Positions 48,801-59,207 of a DNA stretch of 64,000 nucleotides are shown here, piece by piece (positions within the stretch are counted from its first letter, which is position 1; each line of letters opens with the position of its first letter). Origin of the DNA: Acanthochlamys bracteata (taxonomy: Eukaryota > Streptophyta > Magnoliopsida > Pandanales > Velloziaceae); assembly GCA_019914995.1 (NCBI GenBank), contig CM034130.1:10478001-10542000 (forward strand), in the 5' to 3' direction. A program made the translations under genes and the position numbers. The notes beneath the pieces are model-generated. The model saw only the letters and a list, made by a program, of their open reading frames with translations. It had not been told where the DNA came from and searched no databases.

Positions 48801-51800
48801 TCTAGTTTATCTTTGATGATTCTGGAGAATAGAACAGTGCCTTCAGTATGGAGGTTCTGGACTTTTTGGCTTGGTAATCCACCACTTGCTGAATAGAACT
48901 TCTCTTTGAGAGGCTCCAGTTCTGGGCCATTTAACACCAGATAGTGCAGCTCAGGCAGATGCTCCACGTACTTCAAGTTTGCGCAACTGGAAACAACGAG
49001 AATTCTAAGTGAAGGTAGCTTGGCAACTCTCACAAGACTAGGGCTGTTATTGATTACAAGCTCCTTGATATGGTGAAGATTCTCAATCAATTGCAACTTG
49101 TAGGCATCATTGATGACTAACGAGGTCAAAGCTGTGGCTTGATTCAGAAGACCATGGGGAAGAGATCTCAGGTCGGAGCACCCATTGAGTATCAAATGCT
49201 TGAGACTGGGTAACAGTACCACCTGTTCTTGATTCATCACCTTACATCGAGTATCAGATTCTTCCAGCCATGACCACTCTTTCCAGATCTTCATATTTGA
49301 AAGTGTAAGCCTCTCTAACTTGGGGAAGAAAGGTAAGTGATTATGCCATCGAACATCGTCTCTAACAAAATCCTCTGGAACAAATACTTCAGGTCCAATG
49401 TATCTCAGGCTTTGCATATCTGAGACATAGAGGTTAGCAAGATTGGGTAGCAAGCACAAAGTTGGTAGTTTTACACAAAAACGGCAGCCCTCTAGCTTCA
49501 ACTTCCGTAGGACCGGAAACTGCCGTACTGTTAACCAGCTAGGGAATGCATAGCCAAAGTATCTGCAAATTGTGAAATCCTCGATACATGGTGGAGGACA
49601 GAGCCCTTCAAACACTTCTGCCAGTCTTTCAGATGATCCTTCACTAGCCTCAAGTGTATCCGAGCAACTTAAAAATAACTTGGTCAGATGAGATTTCTCT
49701 ATTAAGTCTGCTGTTCTGGCCTCTGCAATGCTTGACGCTCTCTCCAACTTATTTATGGATAATGATCTAAGTAACTTGAGATGCCTAAGATCCTCCAGAG
49801 TGCAGCACTGACTTCGGTGGTTGATGCCACTGCTACTTGGTACCACGAAGGCATCAAGTGTCCGAAGGTGATGAAGCTTTATAATCTCTTTTGGCAGATT
49901 GTCTATCCGTGTATCTTGCATAGTGAGGCATCTTAGATTTGTCAAATACCCAATGTCCTCGGGAAGATTTTGCAATTTGTCGCACCCTTCAAGGAATAAA
50001 AATTGCAGATTTCTGAGAAGCTTTATGGTCTCCGGAACATCCCAAATCTCACTATAACGCAGATCCAGGTATCTCAGGTGTACAAGGTTTCTGATCGAAA
50101 CTTGCAACCTCTCAATGGTTGAACCACGAATACTTAAAACCCTGAGATACTTTAGATTACTAAAACCATCAATCTCCGCTTCTTCAGAAAGATGAAGCCC
50201 AATGAGGGTTCTTAGAGAATATTGTCGTCTTACAGCAGAAGGAATGCCCTTCACCACATCAGTAAGCAACAACCGCCTTGTCTTCTTTTGTAAGCTAAAC
50301 TCTGAGCTTGATCGTCTTGTATCCTGGAAGCAGCATTCACGTCCTGCTAGATGCCTAGCTAGAGAGAGCAGGAGGTCATGCATTTTACAACTAGTCGTGA
50401 TAGGGTTAAACTGCAGAAGACTTCTCTCGACTAGCTCATCAAAGTACTCAACTGCTTTCTCTTCAAGCAGACAGTCATGACTTCTCACGAACCCCTCAGC
50501 AATCCAAAAGCAGATAATGTCGTCTCTTCTAACGTCAAAGTCTTCAGGAAATAATGCAAAGTACAAAAAGCATAACTTCAGGTGAGGTGGCAAATATTCG
50601 TAACTCAGATTTAGTGCCATCGGTACCCTGTGAGGAATCTTGCTGATTGACCATGCAGGACTCTGAAGAACCATTTCCCACAAAGATCGCAATCGCAACT
50701 TTGGTCGCAATACTCCAGCAATTGCCCTGATAGCCAGCGGAAGACCATTGCATTTCTTAACAATCTTCATCCCTAAATCCCTTAGTGCTTCCGCTTCTTG
50801 TTCTTCATCATCTGGAAATACCATCTTGAACAACAGTAACCAACTATCTTCCATTGACAACTTGGCCACCCTGCAACAGAAAACTGCCCCAATGTCATTT
50901 GCAATACCTTCATTTCTTGTGGTCACTAAGACTGCGCTGCCTGCACCAGCAGCTGATAATGGCAATCCCAAGAGATCGTGCCATACCCTTGCATTCCATA
51001 CATCATCCAAGACCAGGAAGATCTTCTTCCCTTGAACAACTCTAGAAAGCAAGACCTGAAGCTCCTTCTTGCAGTCTGCCATAACCGGGTCATGCCCTAC
51101 GTCTTTGATGATGCTCTGGAGAATACGTATCTCATCAGCATTGTCCTTGGAGACACAAAGCCATATAGGTTCAGTCTGGTGAAAGTTTGCTCTCAATATG
51201 TTACTGTTGAAAATCTTTTGAGCAAGGGTGGTCTTGCCAATTCCGCCCATACCCACAATTGCGTAGATTTGGATGTTTCCATTGGTGTTATCTTCCTTAG
51301 TCAGCAACTCGACAAACATTTTAGTATCATTTTCTATAGCACTCCCAACATAATCAGGTTCCACAAGAGGGGATATAATTTGTGTGATCGATCCTGCAGA
51401 ATCGTATCTACTAAAACTAGGACGAAGATGGGCATCCCTATATATATAGTACAAAATATCCAGCTTATGGATGAGTGTTTTTATTCTTCTGCCGATTTGA
51501 TGAGCTATGTTTATTCCTTTAATTTGTCTACCAGGAGAGAAACATACCAAGGAGGACGATTGCTTGTTGTACTTGTCTGCCGCAACCATGAAATCCTCAG
51601 CAAAATCTTCAGCATCGTACATGAAGTCTTTGAGGTCATTCAGAAAAACATCATTAACCGTGTCCGCAGACGGCCAGGTCACACGATTTTCCACAACAGG
51701 TATTATCCATGACATTTTTCCTTTGAGCCGCTCTATCTTTTCTGAGACTCCACGGATCCTCCTAGCCCTCGCTTCCGTGGCGCAGGAATACAGTAGCTCC

Positions 51801-51838
51801 ATGAGATGAGGAAGGAATGCCTCGGGAACCATAGCCAT
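45812..51838 (-). CDS. Tandem double NLR: CC-NB-ARC-LRR fused to a second NB-ARC-LRR, 2008 aa, intronless
   Basis: Predicted intracellular immune receptor in one uninterrupted frame. Half 1: Rx-type coiled-coil (1-150; EDVID-like YDAEDFAEDFM), P-loop GMGGIGKTT (196-204), kinase-2 FLVLDDVWN (273-281), GLPLAIRAIAG (364-374), RNBS-D CFLYFALFPEDF, MHD SCKMHDLL (485-487 intact), then LRRs to about 980. An acidic Ser/Thr-rich linker spans about 980-1240, with two similar phrases (ELTEMSSS and ELTEMASHS). Half 2 is RPS2-like: MKPYLQKILHYI, P-loop GVWGESRVGKSTLL (about 1266-1279), kinase-2 VLFLLDDL, KVIFTTNSG, an MHD position changed to KLED, then LRRs to the end with the SWWYNLKWKN tail. Half 2 is a close paralogue of the 59.2 kb gene. 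A usual CNL is 900-1200 aa. The start is the first ATG of a good CC domain. An unseen intron in the linker cannot be excluded. Confidence 0.9.
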   Translation of the reverse strand: MAMVPEAFLPHLMELLYSCATEARARRIRGVSEKIERLKGKMSWIIPVVENRVTWPSADTVNDVFLNDLKDFMYDAEDFAEDFMVAADKYNKQSSSLVCFSPGRQIKGINIAHQIGRRIKTLIHKLDILYYIYRDAHLRPSFSRYDSAGSITQIISPLVEPDYVGSAIENDTKMFVELLTKEDNTNGNIQIYAIVGMGGIGKTTLAQKIFNSNILRANFHQTEPIWLCVSKDNADEIRILQSIIKDVGHDPVMADCKKELQVLLSRVVQGKKIFLVLDDVWNARVWHDLLGLPLSAAGAGSAVLVTTRNEGIANDIGAVFCCRVAKLSMEDSWLLLFKMVFPDDEEQEAEALRDLGMKIVKKCNGLPLAIRAIAGVLRPKLRLRSLWEMVLQSPAWSISKIPHRVPMALNLSYEYLPPHLKLCFLYFALFPEDFDVRRDDIICFWIAEGFVRSHDCLLEEKAVEYFDELVERSLLQFNPITTSCKMHDLLLSLARHLAGRECCFQDTRRSSSEFSLQKKTRRLLLTDVVKGIPSAVRRQYSLRTLIGLHLSEEAEIDGFSNLKYLRVLSIRGSTIERLQVSIRNLVHLRYLDLRYSEIWDVPETIKLLRNLQFLFLEGCDKLQNLPEDIGYLTNLRCLTMQDTRIDNLPKEIIKLHHLRTLDAFVVPSSSGINHRSQCCTLEDLRHLKLLRSLSINKLERASSIAEARTADLIEKSHLTKLFLSCSDTLEASEGSSERLAEVFEGLCPPPCIEDFTICRYFGYAFPSWLTVRQFPVLRKLKLEGCRFCVKLPTLCLLPNLANLYVSDMQSLRYIGPEVFVPEDFVRDDVRWHNHLPFFPKLERLTLSNMKIWKEWSWLEESDTRCKVMNQEQVVLLPSLKHLILNGCSDLRSLPHGLLNQATALTSLVINDAYKLQLIENLHHIKELVINNSPSLVRVAKLPSLRILVVSSCANLKYVEHLPELHYLVLNGPELEPLKEKFYSASGGLPSQKVQNLHTEGTVLFSRIIKDKLESYEHDDIPEAKTHEEFSQGELLISPKGEHKEVHTSELTEMSSSTDEEAEEQLEVHDAPSSSKEVTTEAATSELVGGIPLKKDETKSSEVSFRNIHSLSLLKTTDSTTPELISEEPTEGEVQEPANSSLQSIYRSSTDEPVYTQSPRLTGKAPRMEELKKSPKVSIPAISIDKGSGAMTIKDFPSTRKYQGELTEMASHSRPSSSKGASIEIEEEVEKSSQIPSNISNQLNVTGMKPYLQKILHYIRKDSVQFVGVWGESRVGKSTLLQVVKNYFLDLGNIDSDKRLFQYLVWAEVSNVSKEKLQKAVVIKLSWPPTEYDLNSTLTQDTHAKTENITGFISSFLKEKDVLFLLDDLTGDLDLKTIGISHPYDEELLYQQKHKVIFTTNSGNLFDKIKAKPLRLQRLDSEKAYDLFIHNVRKGTISLYPTIKNLALHIVAECQCLHLPLVMAGRALSVEEEATEWEHAISLLEDSQSINISGMKNSMFPLFKFAYDRLPDKTLQECFLSCSFWSEGYNIRKEELITCWMALGLIEVNEISEAYDQGYAILGRLEQVGLLDTGFDESVVKLEDIIRDFAVWSAVEFRSYLWVVKAEVLGEALNDIKQWNKVERVSLIDTGLKELPKELLDCPRLSVLMLTDNKLKKIPSEFFQVMTSLTYLDLSHTLLDKVPSSIVSLTKLKYLNLSSTSIRSLPLELGKLSELQHLLLRHNDIGTIYPSLISRLSSLQVLDAFPHATIDIESVESLLKNFKAIGMACFKSRTLNMVNDLPIRWLRISYLQNSLLNLFGIGRGTSGLQELEIGPCDSLNEIIVYAGEEQTLLFQQLQILKLMFLEELSKVTWKRSEPPVCLENLKILVISYCHKLENVTWVMWLPHLSKLSLLECKGLKQVIGKEENKFLKEKVAADEAFVNLRILQLQTLPHLSSICHYVLTLPSLVSVLIIECKKLKQLPFSNKMATNNRSLKIHADESWWYNLKWKNARMKKNFQSHFSKQTVDM

Positions 51839-51929
51839 CTTGGCGGTGACTTGGTAGGGAGGAAAAGAAAGACGAAAAGAGGGTGGTTTCAGAGAAGCTA
51901 GGTCAAGAAGAAGAATTCCGAGAGGCCAA

Positions 51930-52190
51930 TTAGGGCGTGTTTACCAAGCAGGAAAAGCGGAGTTTTTTAATGAAGTGGAATTTTTAAAAAATAAATTTAA
52001 AAAATAAAATAAAAAATAAAAAATATTTAATAAAAATAAAATTTTATATTAATTATATATTTATAGTAAGTTATAAATTTGAATTTTAAAAAAATTTATT
52101 GATAAAAAATTTATTTTAATTTTTGTATGTATTTATGTTAAATTTGAGTTTAAGGAAAGTAAAATTTAAAGGTGTTAGTAAACACGTTCT
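51930..52190. mobile_element. MITE-like element with GCGTGTTTAC ends
   Basis: The left end AGGGCGTGTTTACCAAGC and the right end GTTAGTAAACACGTTCTT are imperfect inverted repeats. The AT-rich interior is non-coding. Confidence 0.6.
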
Positions 52191-52297
52191 TAATTGATCT
52201 GCTAATTCACTATTTATTATCGATAATAATTATATATAATTTTTGGTATATTCCGTATCAATTAGTTGAAAAGTTAAATCGTCCATTACTATTTAAG

Positions 52298-52560
52298 TGC
52301 GTGTTTCAGTAAATGAAAAATAAAAAATAAGAAGTGAAAATTTTTTTTAAATAAGTTAAAATTAAAATTTAATTTTTATGTTTGAATTAATTATTGGATG
52401 AGTTAAAAGTGAATTCAAAAAAATATATAATAAAATTTAAATTTTATTATGTAAAAATTAAAAATTTGAATTTTTAATTTTATTTATAATTAAAATATAA
52501 AAAATTAATAAAATTGACGAAAAAATTAAAATTTTATTAATTTAAAACACGTTCTAAATT
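52298..52560. mobile_element. MITE-like element with GCGTGTTT ends
   Basis: The left end GTGCGTGTTTCAGTAAATG and the right end TTAATTTAAAACACGTTCTA are imperfect inverted repeats. The AT-rich interior is non-coding. Confidence 0.55.
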
Positions 52561-53004
52561 GATATATTTCGTATGATTAACGTTTCAATAATTCTTTTGT
52601 GCCGTTAAATAAATTCTTTGATTTCCAAATATCACTCTCATTAAAGCCATTAGCTTATAACAAAATTATTTTTATTATAATCTTTAATTACTTGAGTTTT
52701 TATTAGTGTTTGATAATACTTCCATTATTTGTAACAAGAATGATGAAGAATTACATTAAACGCGCAGAACTGAATTCTATAAAAAATAAATTTATAAAAG
52801 TAAATATTTATAAAAAATATTAAAAATAATTTCAAATTTAAGTTTTAAATTTTGATTATTTTAAATATATACATTTTTTAATTTCCAAACTAACGAAAAC
52901 GAAACAATTTCTAAACATTTAAAACACGACCTCGAACAAAATATAACAACTGTATATTAGAAATATATTTCAGCACAGCAACGTGGAATATTGTTCTATT
53001 AAGA

Positions 53005-53270
53005 AAGTGTTTGGCGGTGCTTATGAAATAGAGCTTTTTTAGAATAAAAAATATTTTTATTTTTTTTGAAAAACGAGCTATATTTTTTTACTTCCAAAAA
53101 AATAATAAAAATATGTAATAAAAAGATCTCACTCCGTAGAATTTTTCTATATTTTTTAAATTTTTAAATAAATTTTTTATATACTTTAAAAATATGTATT
53201 GAAAAACGTAAAATTGAAAAAAACTAATAAGCTGCTTTCAAACGCAGTCCCGAACAGCCTCTAAGGTGTT
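53005..53270. mobile_element. AT-rich MITE-like repeat, copy 3
   Basis: Runs from GTGTTTGGCGGTGCTTATG to GCTTTCAAACGCAGTCCCG, with the shared core ATTTTTCTATATTTTTTAAA and ATATGTATTGAAAAACGTAAA. Non-coding. Confidence 0.55.
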
Positions 53271-53500
53271 TAGTTCAGCATTTTTTAATATATTTTTTAT
53301 TTTATATTTTATAAATATTTAAAAAATTTATTTAAAAATTTAAAAAATATAAAAACAAATTTACAAAATAAAAATTTTTTATTATATATTTTTATTATTT
53401 TAAAAAATAAAAAAATAAAATTTTTTTTTAAAAGTAACAAAAAATATTTTATATTTTAAAAAAATTTTATTTTATAAGTAATTTTAAACACACTTAAAAA
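53270..53500. mobile_element. AT-rich MITE-like repeat, copy 4
   Basis: Starts GGTGTTTAGTTCAGCATTTT and ends TTTATAAGTAATTTTAAAC. Its core matches 34050-34310 closely. It lies directly against copy 3. Confidence 0.55.
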
Positions 53501-53866
53501 TTTGCTTGCACAAAAAAATCTTTTTAGATATAAATTACTAAAACATGAATATAAATTCTTTAAAATATACTATTAAATTATATTTAAATATTTAAAAATA
53601 ATTTTTAATAAATTAATTTATAAAATGAGTAAAGATGTCTAATTTAAATATTTTATTATGCAAATAACTAACGAAAGCGTGTCATAATCATCATTAATCT
53701 CATTTAATAGAAAAAAATTACTGAAACTCAATTCAGAGTTGATAAGTTTTGATGCCGAAGGATCAATTCAGAGTTGATTTTTAATTACAAGTCATGGGTA
53801 GTTGATCGGTGTCTGATGATAACCATTACCAACTTTCCGATCTTTCCTCCCCTTTGACATTGAGCA

Positions 53867-56800
53867 ATGCCAGCCGTTGTGTTTTCGGTTATCGACCCGT
53901 TCGGGAAGTATGTGGTTGATCCGATAGTGAACAGAATCAAGTATATCGTATGTGCCAAGGAAAATGTGGAGGAGGTTCGCGAAGCAATGGATGATTTGAG
54001 AGCCAGGAGGGCCGATGTTTGGAATGCGATTGAATCGGCCCAACGTGAGGGCAAGATAATTAAGGAATTGGAAGAATCGGAAACTTGCGGGAACTGGATG
54101 AAGGAGGTATGAGTTCATGCATCAAATTAGTAGGATTGTTGTTTCTTTCTTTTCTTTTTTTTTTCCTCGTCTTTCCTTCCCCGAGATCTTGTGTTGAACA
54201 GCCACCTTGTTCTTGTGTTTTGAGAATTTGGGTAGATATGCAATTTTAGAAGGTCTGAATTGCCTGAGATAGTTGATCAATAATTACTTTTTTTTTTGTT
54301 GTTAGTAAAGTCTACCGCCAATTTTGGTTTGGTAGACGTCTAATAAAGTGTTATGAAACTTTATATGAAAGGTACAACTTGTACTCGAGTAAGTGAAGGG
54401 GGTGCTTGATTTCAGTGCTTGATTGACCATGTAAGAGCTTTTAGGTAAACGGTCTACTCAAAGCATTGCAATTGATCGTAGGTTCTCTTGCAGGTGAAGG
54501 ATGCTGAAACTAAAGTGACTGAGCTTTCCCTAAACTACAATCGGAGAAGCCTTCGAATTTCTAGAGATTTTTCATTAAAATTCTGGACAATTTATCGAGT
54601 TGGCAAGAAAGCTGAAAAACAGCATGCCAAGATTAAAGATTTAGTTAATCGAGGATCCAATTTTTGGGATATATCCAGATCGCCTTCTCCTGTCCCTATT
54701 GAGATTGAAACAACTGAAAGCTCAAGAGCAGAGTTGGGTTTGGAAGTGTACATAAACAAGATCCTGGACTACCTGAGGGCTGAGGCAGCAAAACCAGTGG
54801 GAATATGGGGAATGGGTGGAGTAGGAAAGACCAAACTTTTGAAAGCCATTCAAAGGAAGATTACTCAGGATCCAGAATCACAGTCTATTTTCAGTCAAGA
54901 TGTGCATGTAATCTTCGTTGATGTATCTAAACCATTTAGCATGGAAAGGCTTCAAAAAGACATAGTGCGAAAGCTTAGTTCAATAGCTCGGGAGCTAAGT
55001 GTTCCCGAACTGCAAGACCAGAAAAGTTTCATTTCCAATTTTTTGGAAAACAGAAACTTCTTGTTACTCCTTGATAACCTATGGAACTGTTTGAGCCTCG
55101 AGGACATTGGAATCCCACATGGCATGGGGGGATGCAAGCAGAAGGTAGTATTTACAACAAGATTTAAAGATGTGTGCCTGGACATGGGAGCAGAAATAAT
55201 AAAATTAGAGTGCTTAAGTGTTGTCAATGCACGATCTCTATTTGACCATGAGCGTGGAGACTCTATCCTTCGTAACAGAAGCATGCAAGTAGTTGAACAA
55301 GAAGATAAAGTTGTTGAAGAATGCTGTGGGTTGCCTTTGGCGCTGGTTGTTATTGGCCGCGCCGTGTCTGAATATCAAGATCTTCAGCATTGGGATCGTG
55401 CAGTTAGAGAATTACAAATGGCAGACTGCAAAGCATTTCATAGTACTATGACGAAATTTGTTCTTCCTAGTTTAAAGTTGAGCTTTAATACATTGGACGC
55501 CACTCTAAGACAATGCTTCTTGAGTTGTTCAACATGGCCTGAAGCTGGTGATATTGAAAAAGAAGAACTTCTTCGTTGTTGGATGGGGCTTGGGTTAGTT
55601 GGAGACATCAGCGAAGCTTATACTATAGGAGATCAGTTTCATCAAAAGCTTCAGAATGGTTGTTTGTTGGAGGACGTTCTTAAGGATCATAGAGTGAAAA
55701 TGCATGGCGTGATGCACGACTTAGCAGTTTGGATAGCTTCAGGATGTGCAGGATGGGTGGACGAATGGATGACAAGACGTCCTTCAGACAATGATTGGGT
55801 ATCGGCAGAACGAGTGTCTCTTGCTGGTAGAAATGATTTCAAGCTGCCACCAGAGTCACTTGGTGCTTGTAAAAGGCTCTCAACATTGATCCTTAGAAGT
55901 ACAACAGTGCTGGATCAGTTTCCATCTGGCTTTTTTAGAAACTTGAGATTCCTTAAGTACTTGGATTTGTCATATACAAAAGCTACAAGTCAAAATGAAG
56001 TTAAAAAACTTCCTGACGGCATTGGTGATCTAGTGGCCCTAAATTTTTTAAACTTGTCGCATACAAATATAGAATCACTACCGACTACATTGACGAAATT
56101 AGTCAATTTGAAGTATTTTCTCTTGCGACATACTGCTGTAGTAAAGGTATCAGTTGATTTGATCTCAAAATTGACATCCCTAGTGTTGCTGGATGGGTTT
56201 CCATCGACTTCATTAGATCTAAACTCAAAAGAATATTCACAAGCAAGATTGAAGGCGCTCGGGCTAAAATGCCAAAATGAAGAGAGTCTTAACATCCTTC
56301 ACAGAATGCCTACTAATTGGCTAAGTGTACGGGAAATAGAGAATGTGTCTTCCATCTCACTTGAACTATTAGGCAGCAACATGAGCGAATGTCTTCAAGA
56401 GCTGGAGTTGATTGGCTGTGATGTGGAGACACTAACGGTAAAAAGTGTTCCACCTTCACAAACAGAAAGAAATATACCTCTGCAGCAATTACGGGTTATG
56501 AGATGGCAATCTTTGAAAAGGCTCTCGATGATTGAATGGGAAGGAGTAGACCCAGTCCTGTCTTTCAGAAGTCTTCAAAAGCTAAACATTACATCTTGCG
56601 CTAAATTGAAGAACTTAACATGGACTTTGCGGTTGCTGTCTCTTGTAGAGTTAACCGTGGCCTCATGTCCTGAATTGGAAGGAATTTACGATTGTCCTCA
56701 ATCAGGAGTGAGTGATATTCCTCAAGTGGAAAGAATTGTTAATGGCCCCCAAGAAGGTGTTGTTTATATTCATCAAGGAGGAGTTGGCTGTAGTACTCAA

Positions 56801-57502
56801 CTAGAAGGAGTTTATGAAAATCCTCAACTTGGTGATAGTCCTCAATCGGGAGGACTTGATGATAATCCACAAGTGGAAGGAATTGGTAATGGTCTTCAAC
56901 CAAAAGGAGTTGGTTGTTGTCCTCAAGTAGGAGTAGATTATAGTGCTGATCAGTCGGAAGGAGTTTATATAAGTCTTAAATGGGAAGGAGAGGGTGACAT
57001 TTCTCAATTGGAAAGAGTTGATGCTAATCCTCATGTTGAAAGAGTTGGTAATGGTCCTCAACCAGAACGAGTTGGTGATAGTCCTCAAGCAGGAATTGGT
57101 TGTAGTACTCAATCTGAAGGAGTTTATGAAAGTCCTCAAGCAAGAGGAGTAGGTGATAGCCCTCAATTAGAAGGAGTTGATGATAATCCTCAAGCAGAGA
57201 GAGTTGGTAATAGTCCCCCTCAACTGGAACAAGATATCTTCTCTAAACTTGAAGTTTTAAAATTGGAAGACCTTCCCAATCTATCTACCATATATCCACA
57301 TGCTTTGACATTTCGCTCTTTAAGATCAGTTTGCATATGTGAATGCAACAGGCTGAGACGTCTACCCTTTACTCTGGAGATGGCCAGAAGTAACAGAACA
57401 TTGTCCATCAAGGTTTCTAGATCTTGGTGGGCAGCCTCGATGTGGGAGAATGACGCTGGCAGAATATCTTTCGAGAAGCATTGCGATTTTGTAGGAGAGT
57501 AA
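53867..57502 (+). CDS. RPS2-type CC-NB-ARC-LRR protein with a 9-residue repeat array in its LRR, 1082 aa
   Basis: Predicted NLR immune receptor. Two exons: 53867-54106 and 54494-57502, joined at phase 0 (GAG|GTATGA ... TTGCAG|GTG). Exon 1 has the typical RPS2-class start (KYIVCAKENVEEVREAMDDL) and a coiled coil to about residue 130. NB-ARC: P-loop GMGGVGKTKLL (186-196), kinase-2 FLLLLDNLWN (about 268; Asp-Asn instead of Asp-Asp), KVVFTTRF, GLPLALVVIGRA, RNBS-D CFLSCSTWPE, and KMHGVMHDLAVW (about 482), where the MHD Asp is Gly. LRRs follow. At about 810-992 a run of 9-residue units interrupts the LRR, after which the fold resumes (FSKLEVLKLEDLPNLSTIYP) and ends with the SWWAASMWEN tail. It is divergent from the double NLR. 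Confidence 0.9.
56680..57230 (+). repeat. Coding minisatellite, about 20 units of 27 bp
   Basis: In-frame units with consensus (G/D)(D/N)(S/N/G)PQ(x)E(G/R)V, for example GDSPQLEGV, DDNPQAERV and GNGPQPERV. Units are diverged and a few are short by one residue. The array also keeps the reverse frame open (57166-56801), which is a by-product of the repeat. Confidence 0.85.
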
Positions 57503-59207
57503 TAAATTTGTATTTCAACTGGTGAGACTCATTTGTAATGAAAGTTGATAGTCTAACGTATATGTTTGTTTTTCCTATATTTTTTGAGAAATGTAATAAA
57601 AATGGATGGTAGTGATTTGTAAGCTGAAATTTTTCATGTTATTTCTGGTTGAATTGTACTGTATTCATTGAAAAGATTATGGTTGTATGCTTTGTAAGCA
57701 CGCTGTAGATAATTCATATCTTTAGTTGTTAGAAGGTACTCCGGTTTACTATTGTGTCGTGCATTTGCCTTTGGGCCAGCAAGAGTTCATGAGAGGAGAT
57801 GAACGACCGGAAGATGCAATGAAGCAGCAGCAAAGATTTTTCTAAGAAAATGAGTTCTAGCTAAAACTAGCAAAACCAAACAATAGAGAAGAAGAAAGGG
57901 AGCAATAAATATTTGCATTAACTCCCTAGAATGTTGTAACCTTTCGACATTTACATTTTAGGTTTTGGAATTAAGCAAATAAACCACTTAGTTTGCAGGT
58001 GTATCTGATGTGACTGACATTCCTCTTCTGCGAAAATGAACGATCAAGCCTTCCCCCACAAAAACTCCTAGATTGCTGTCAAAAATCAAATTGATCCCCT
58101 CCCAGACTAATTAAGTTTATTTATTCGTAAATCAAATTACTTTTGTTCCCTTTCATGCTTATATCACTAGTAATTAAAAACATATATATGAAAGAAAATG
58201 TTGTGTCTTTTGGGCATTATTCAAGAGCCAAAAAAATAAAGACATGTTTGATCCATTAGTTATTAGCTGCAAGAAATGTTAATTTTACTTCTCAATATTT
58301 ACTTTCATTTGCATTATAAAGTCAAATATCTGATACGTATCTATTGTTCTTCTTTTCTTTTCTTTTTTTGAAACTATTATTAATTACCATTATTGCTATT
58401 TTTATTGCATACAAATAGCAGAAGTTGGAGTGTTCGACTACTGGATGGGCCATATTCGGGCCACATACGTCAATATGGACTAAGAATGCTTCTTAGCATG
58501 GGCCTTGGAAGTATAGGCCTCACTCATATTATAAGCCCAACTTGCTATGCATATATGCAAATCAACTCCAAACATTATAGTTAATAATTATTTGTTAATA
58601 TATAACAACATTGAGATGTTAAATTATCAAAGATCCTGTGTCAAGATAAATGATTGAACATTACAATTTTTAGTATCTATCAGTAATATTTGTTTTATAG
58701 CACTTTGTGCAAAATTTGAGAACTTCATAATCAACTGAAAAGGCAGGTGAGGGTGTTTTCACTATCTTACTAGTATGCCTAAAGAGGATTTATAAGGACG
58801 TGTTTCAAACGCTCAAAAAAACTCTAGTTTCTTCCGCCATAGTTAGAATTTCATATAGTTCACCCATTTTAATATTATGAAAAATTTAGAATTTCACTTC
58901 AACATCACTATATACATAATTTCAAATAGAGTTAGAACACAAAAACTGAACTATATTTTTAACCCATTTTAAAAACCAATTGAAATACAAAACTTTCACT
59001 TTCAATCTATTTTTCAAAAAATTTTACTTTTCACTTTTCAATTCTTCAAAACTTAGCTAAAGGTATTTGAAACACACCCTAAATCAATAGACATTCCCAG
59101 CCTGGCATCAACACTCAGTTACAAAGAGGAGTCAACTCCATGTATGTTTTCTTATTAATTCAATACTTAGTTACATTGGTATGAAAATCAAATCGAGTAC
59201 TTTGGTT
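57503..59207. other. Intergenic, tail-to-tail NLR genes
   Basis: 3' flanks of both NLR genes with a MITE at 58801-59085. 58393-58584 holds a 63-codon frame without a recognisable domain. Nothing else seen. Confidence 0.55.
58801..59085. mobile_element. MITE-like element with GTGTTTCAAA ends
   Basis: The left end GTGTTTCAAACGCTCAAAAA and the right end AAAGGTATTTGAAACACACC are imperfect inverted repeats, the same family as 4288-4581. Non-coding. Confidence 0.6.

Larger units (their letters stand above)
51839..53866. other. Divergent promoter interval between two NLR genes, filled with MITE-like repeats
   Basis: About 2.0 kb between the starts of two head-to-head NLR genes. Successive AT-rich elements: about 51930-52190, 52298-52560, 53005-53270 and 53270-53500. 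Only about 90 bases (51839-51930) and about 350 bases (53510-53866) next to the two genes are not obviously repeat-derived. No coding region. Confidence 0.65.

Noticed and set aside
50978..51712. 244-codon plus-strand frame opposite the double NLR
   Set aside because: Antisense shadow of the conserved NB-ARC coding region, with no domain of its own.
56801..57166. 121-codon minus-strand open frame rich in Asn, Ser and Ile
   Set aside because: It is the reverse frame of the 27-bp coding minisatellite; periodic sequence keeps several frames open.
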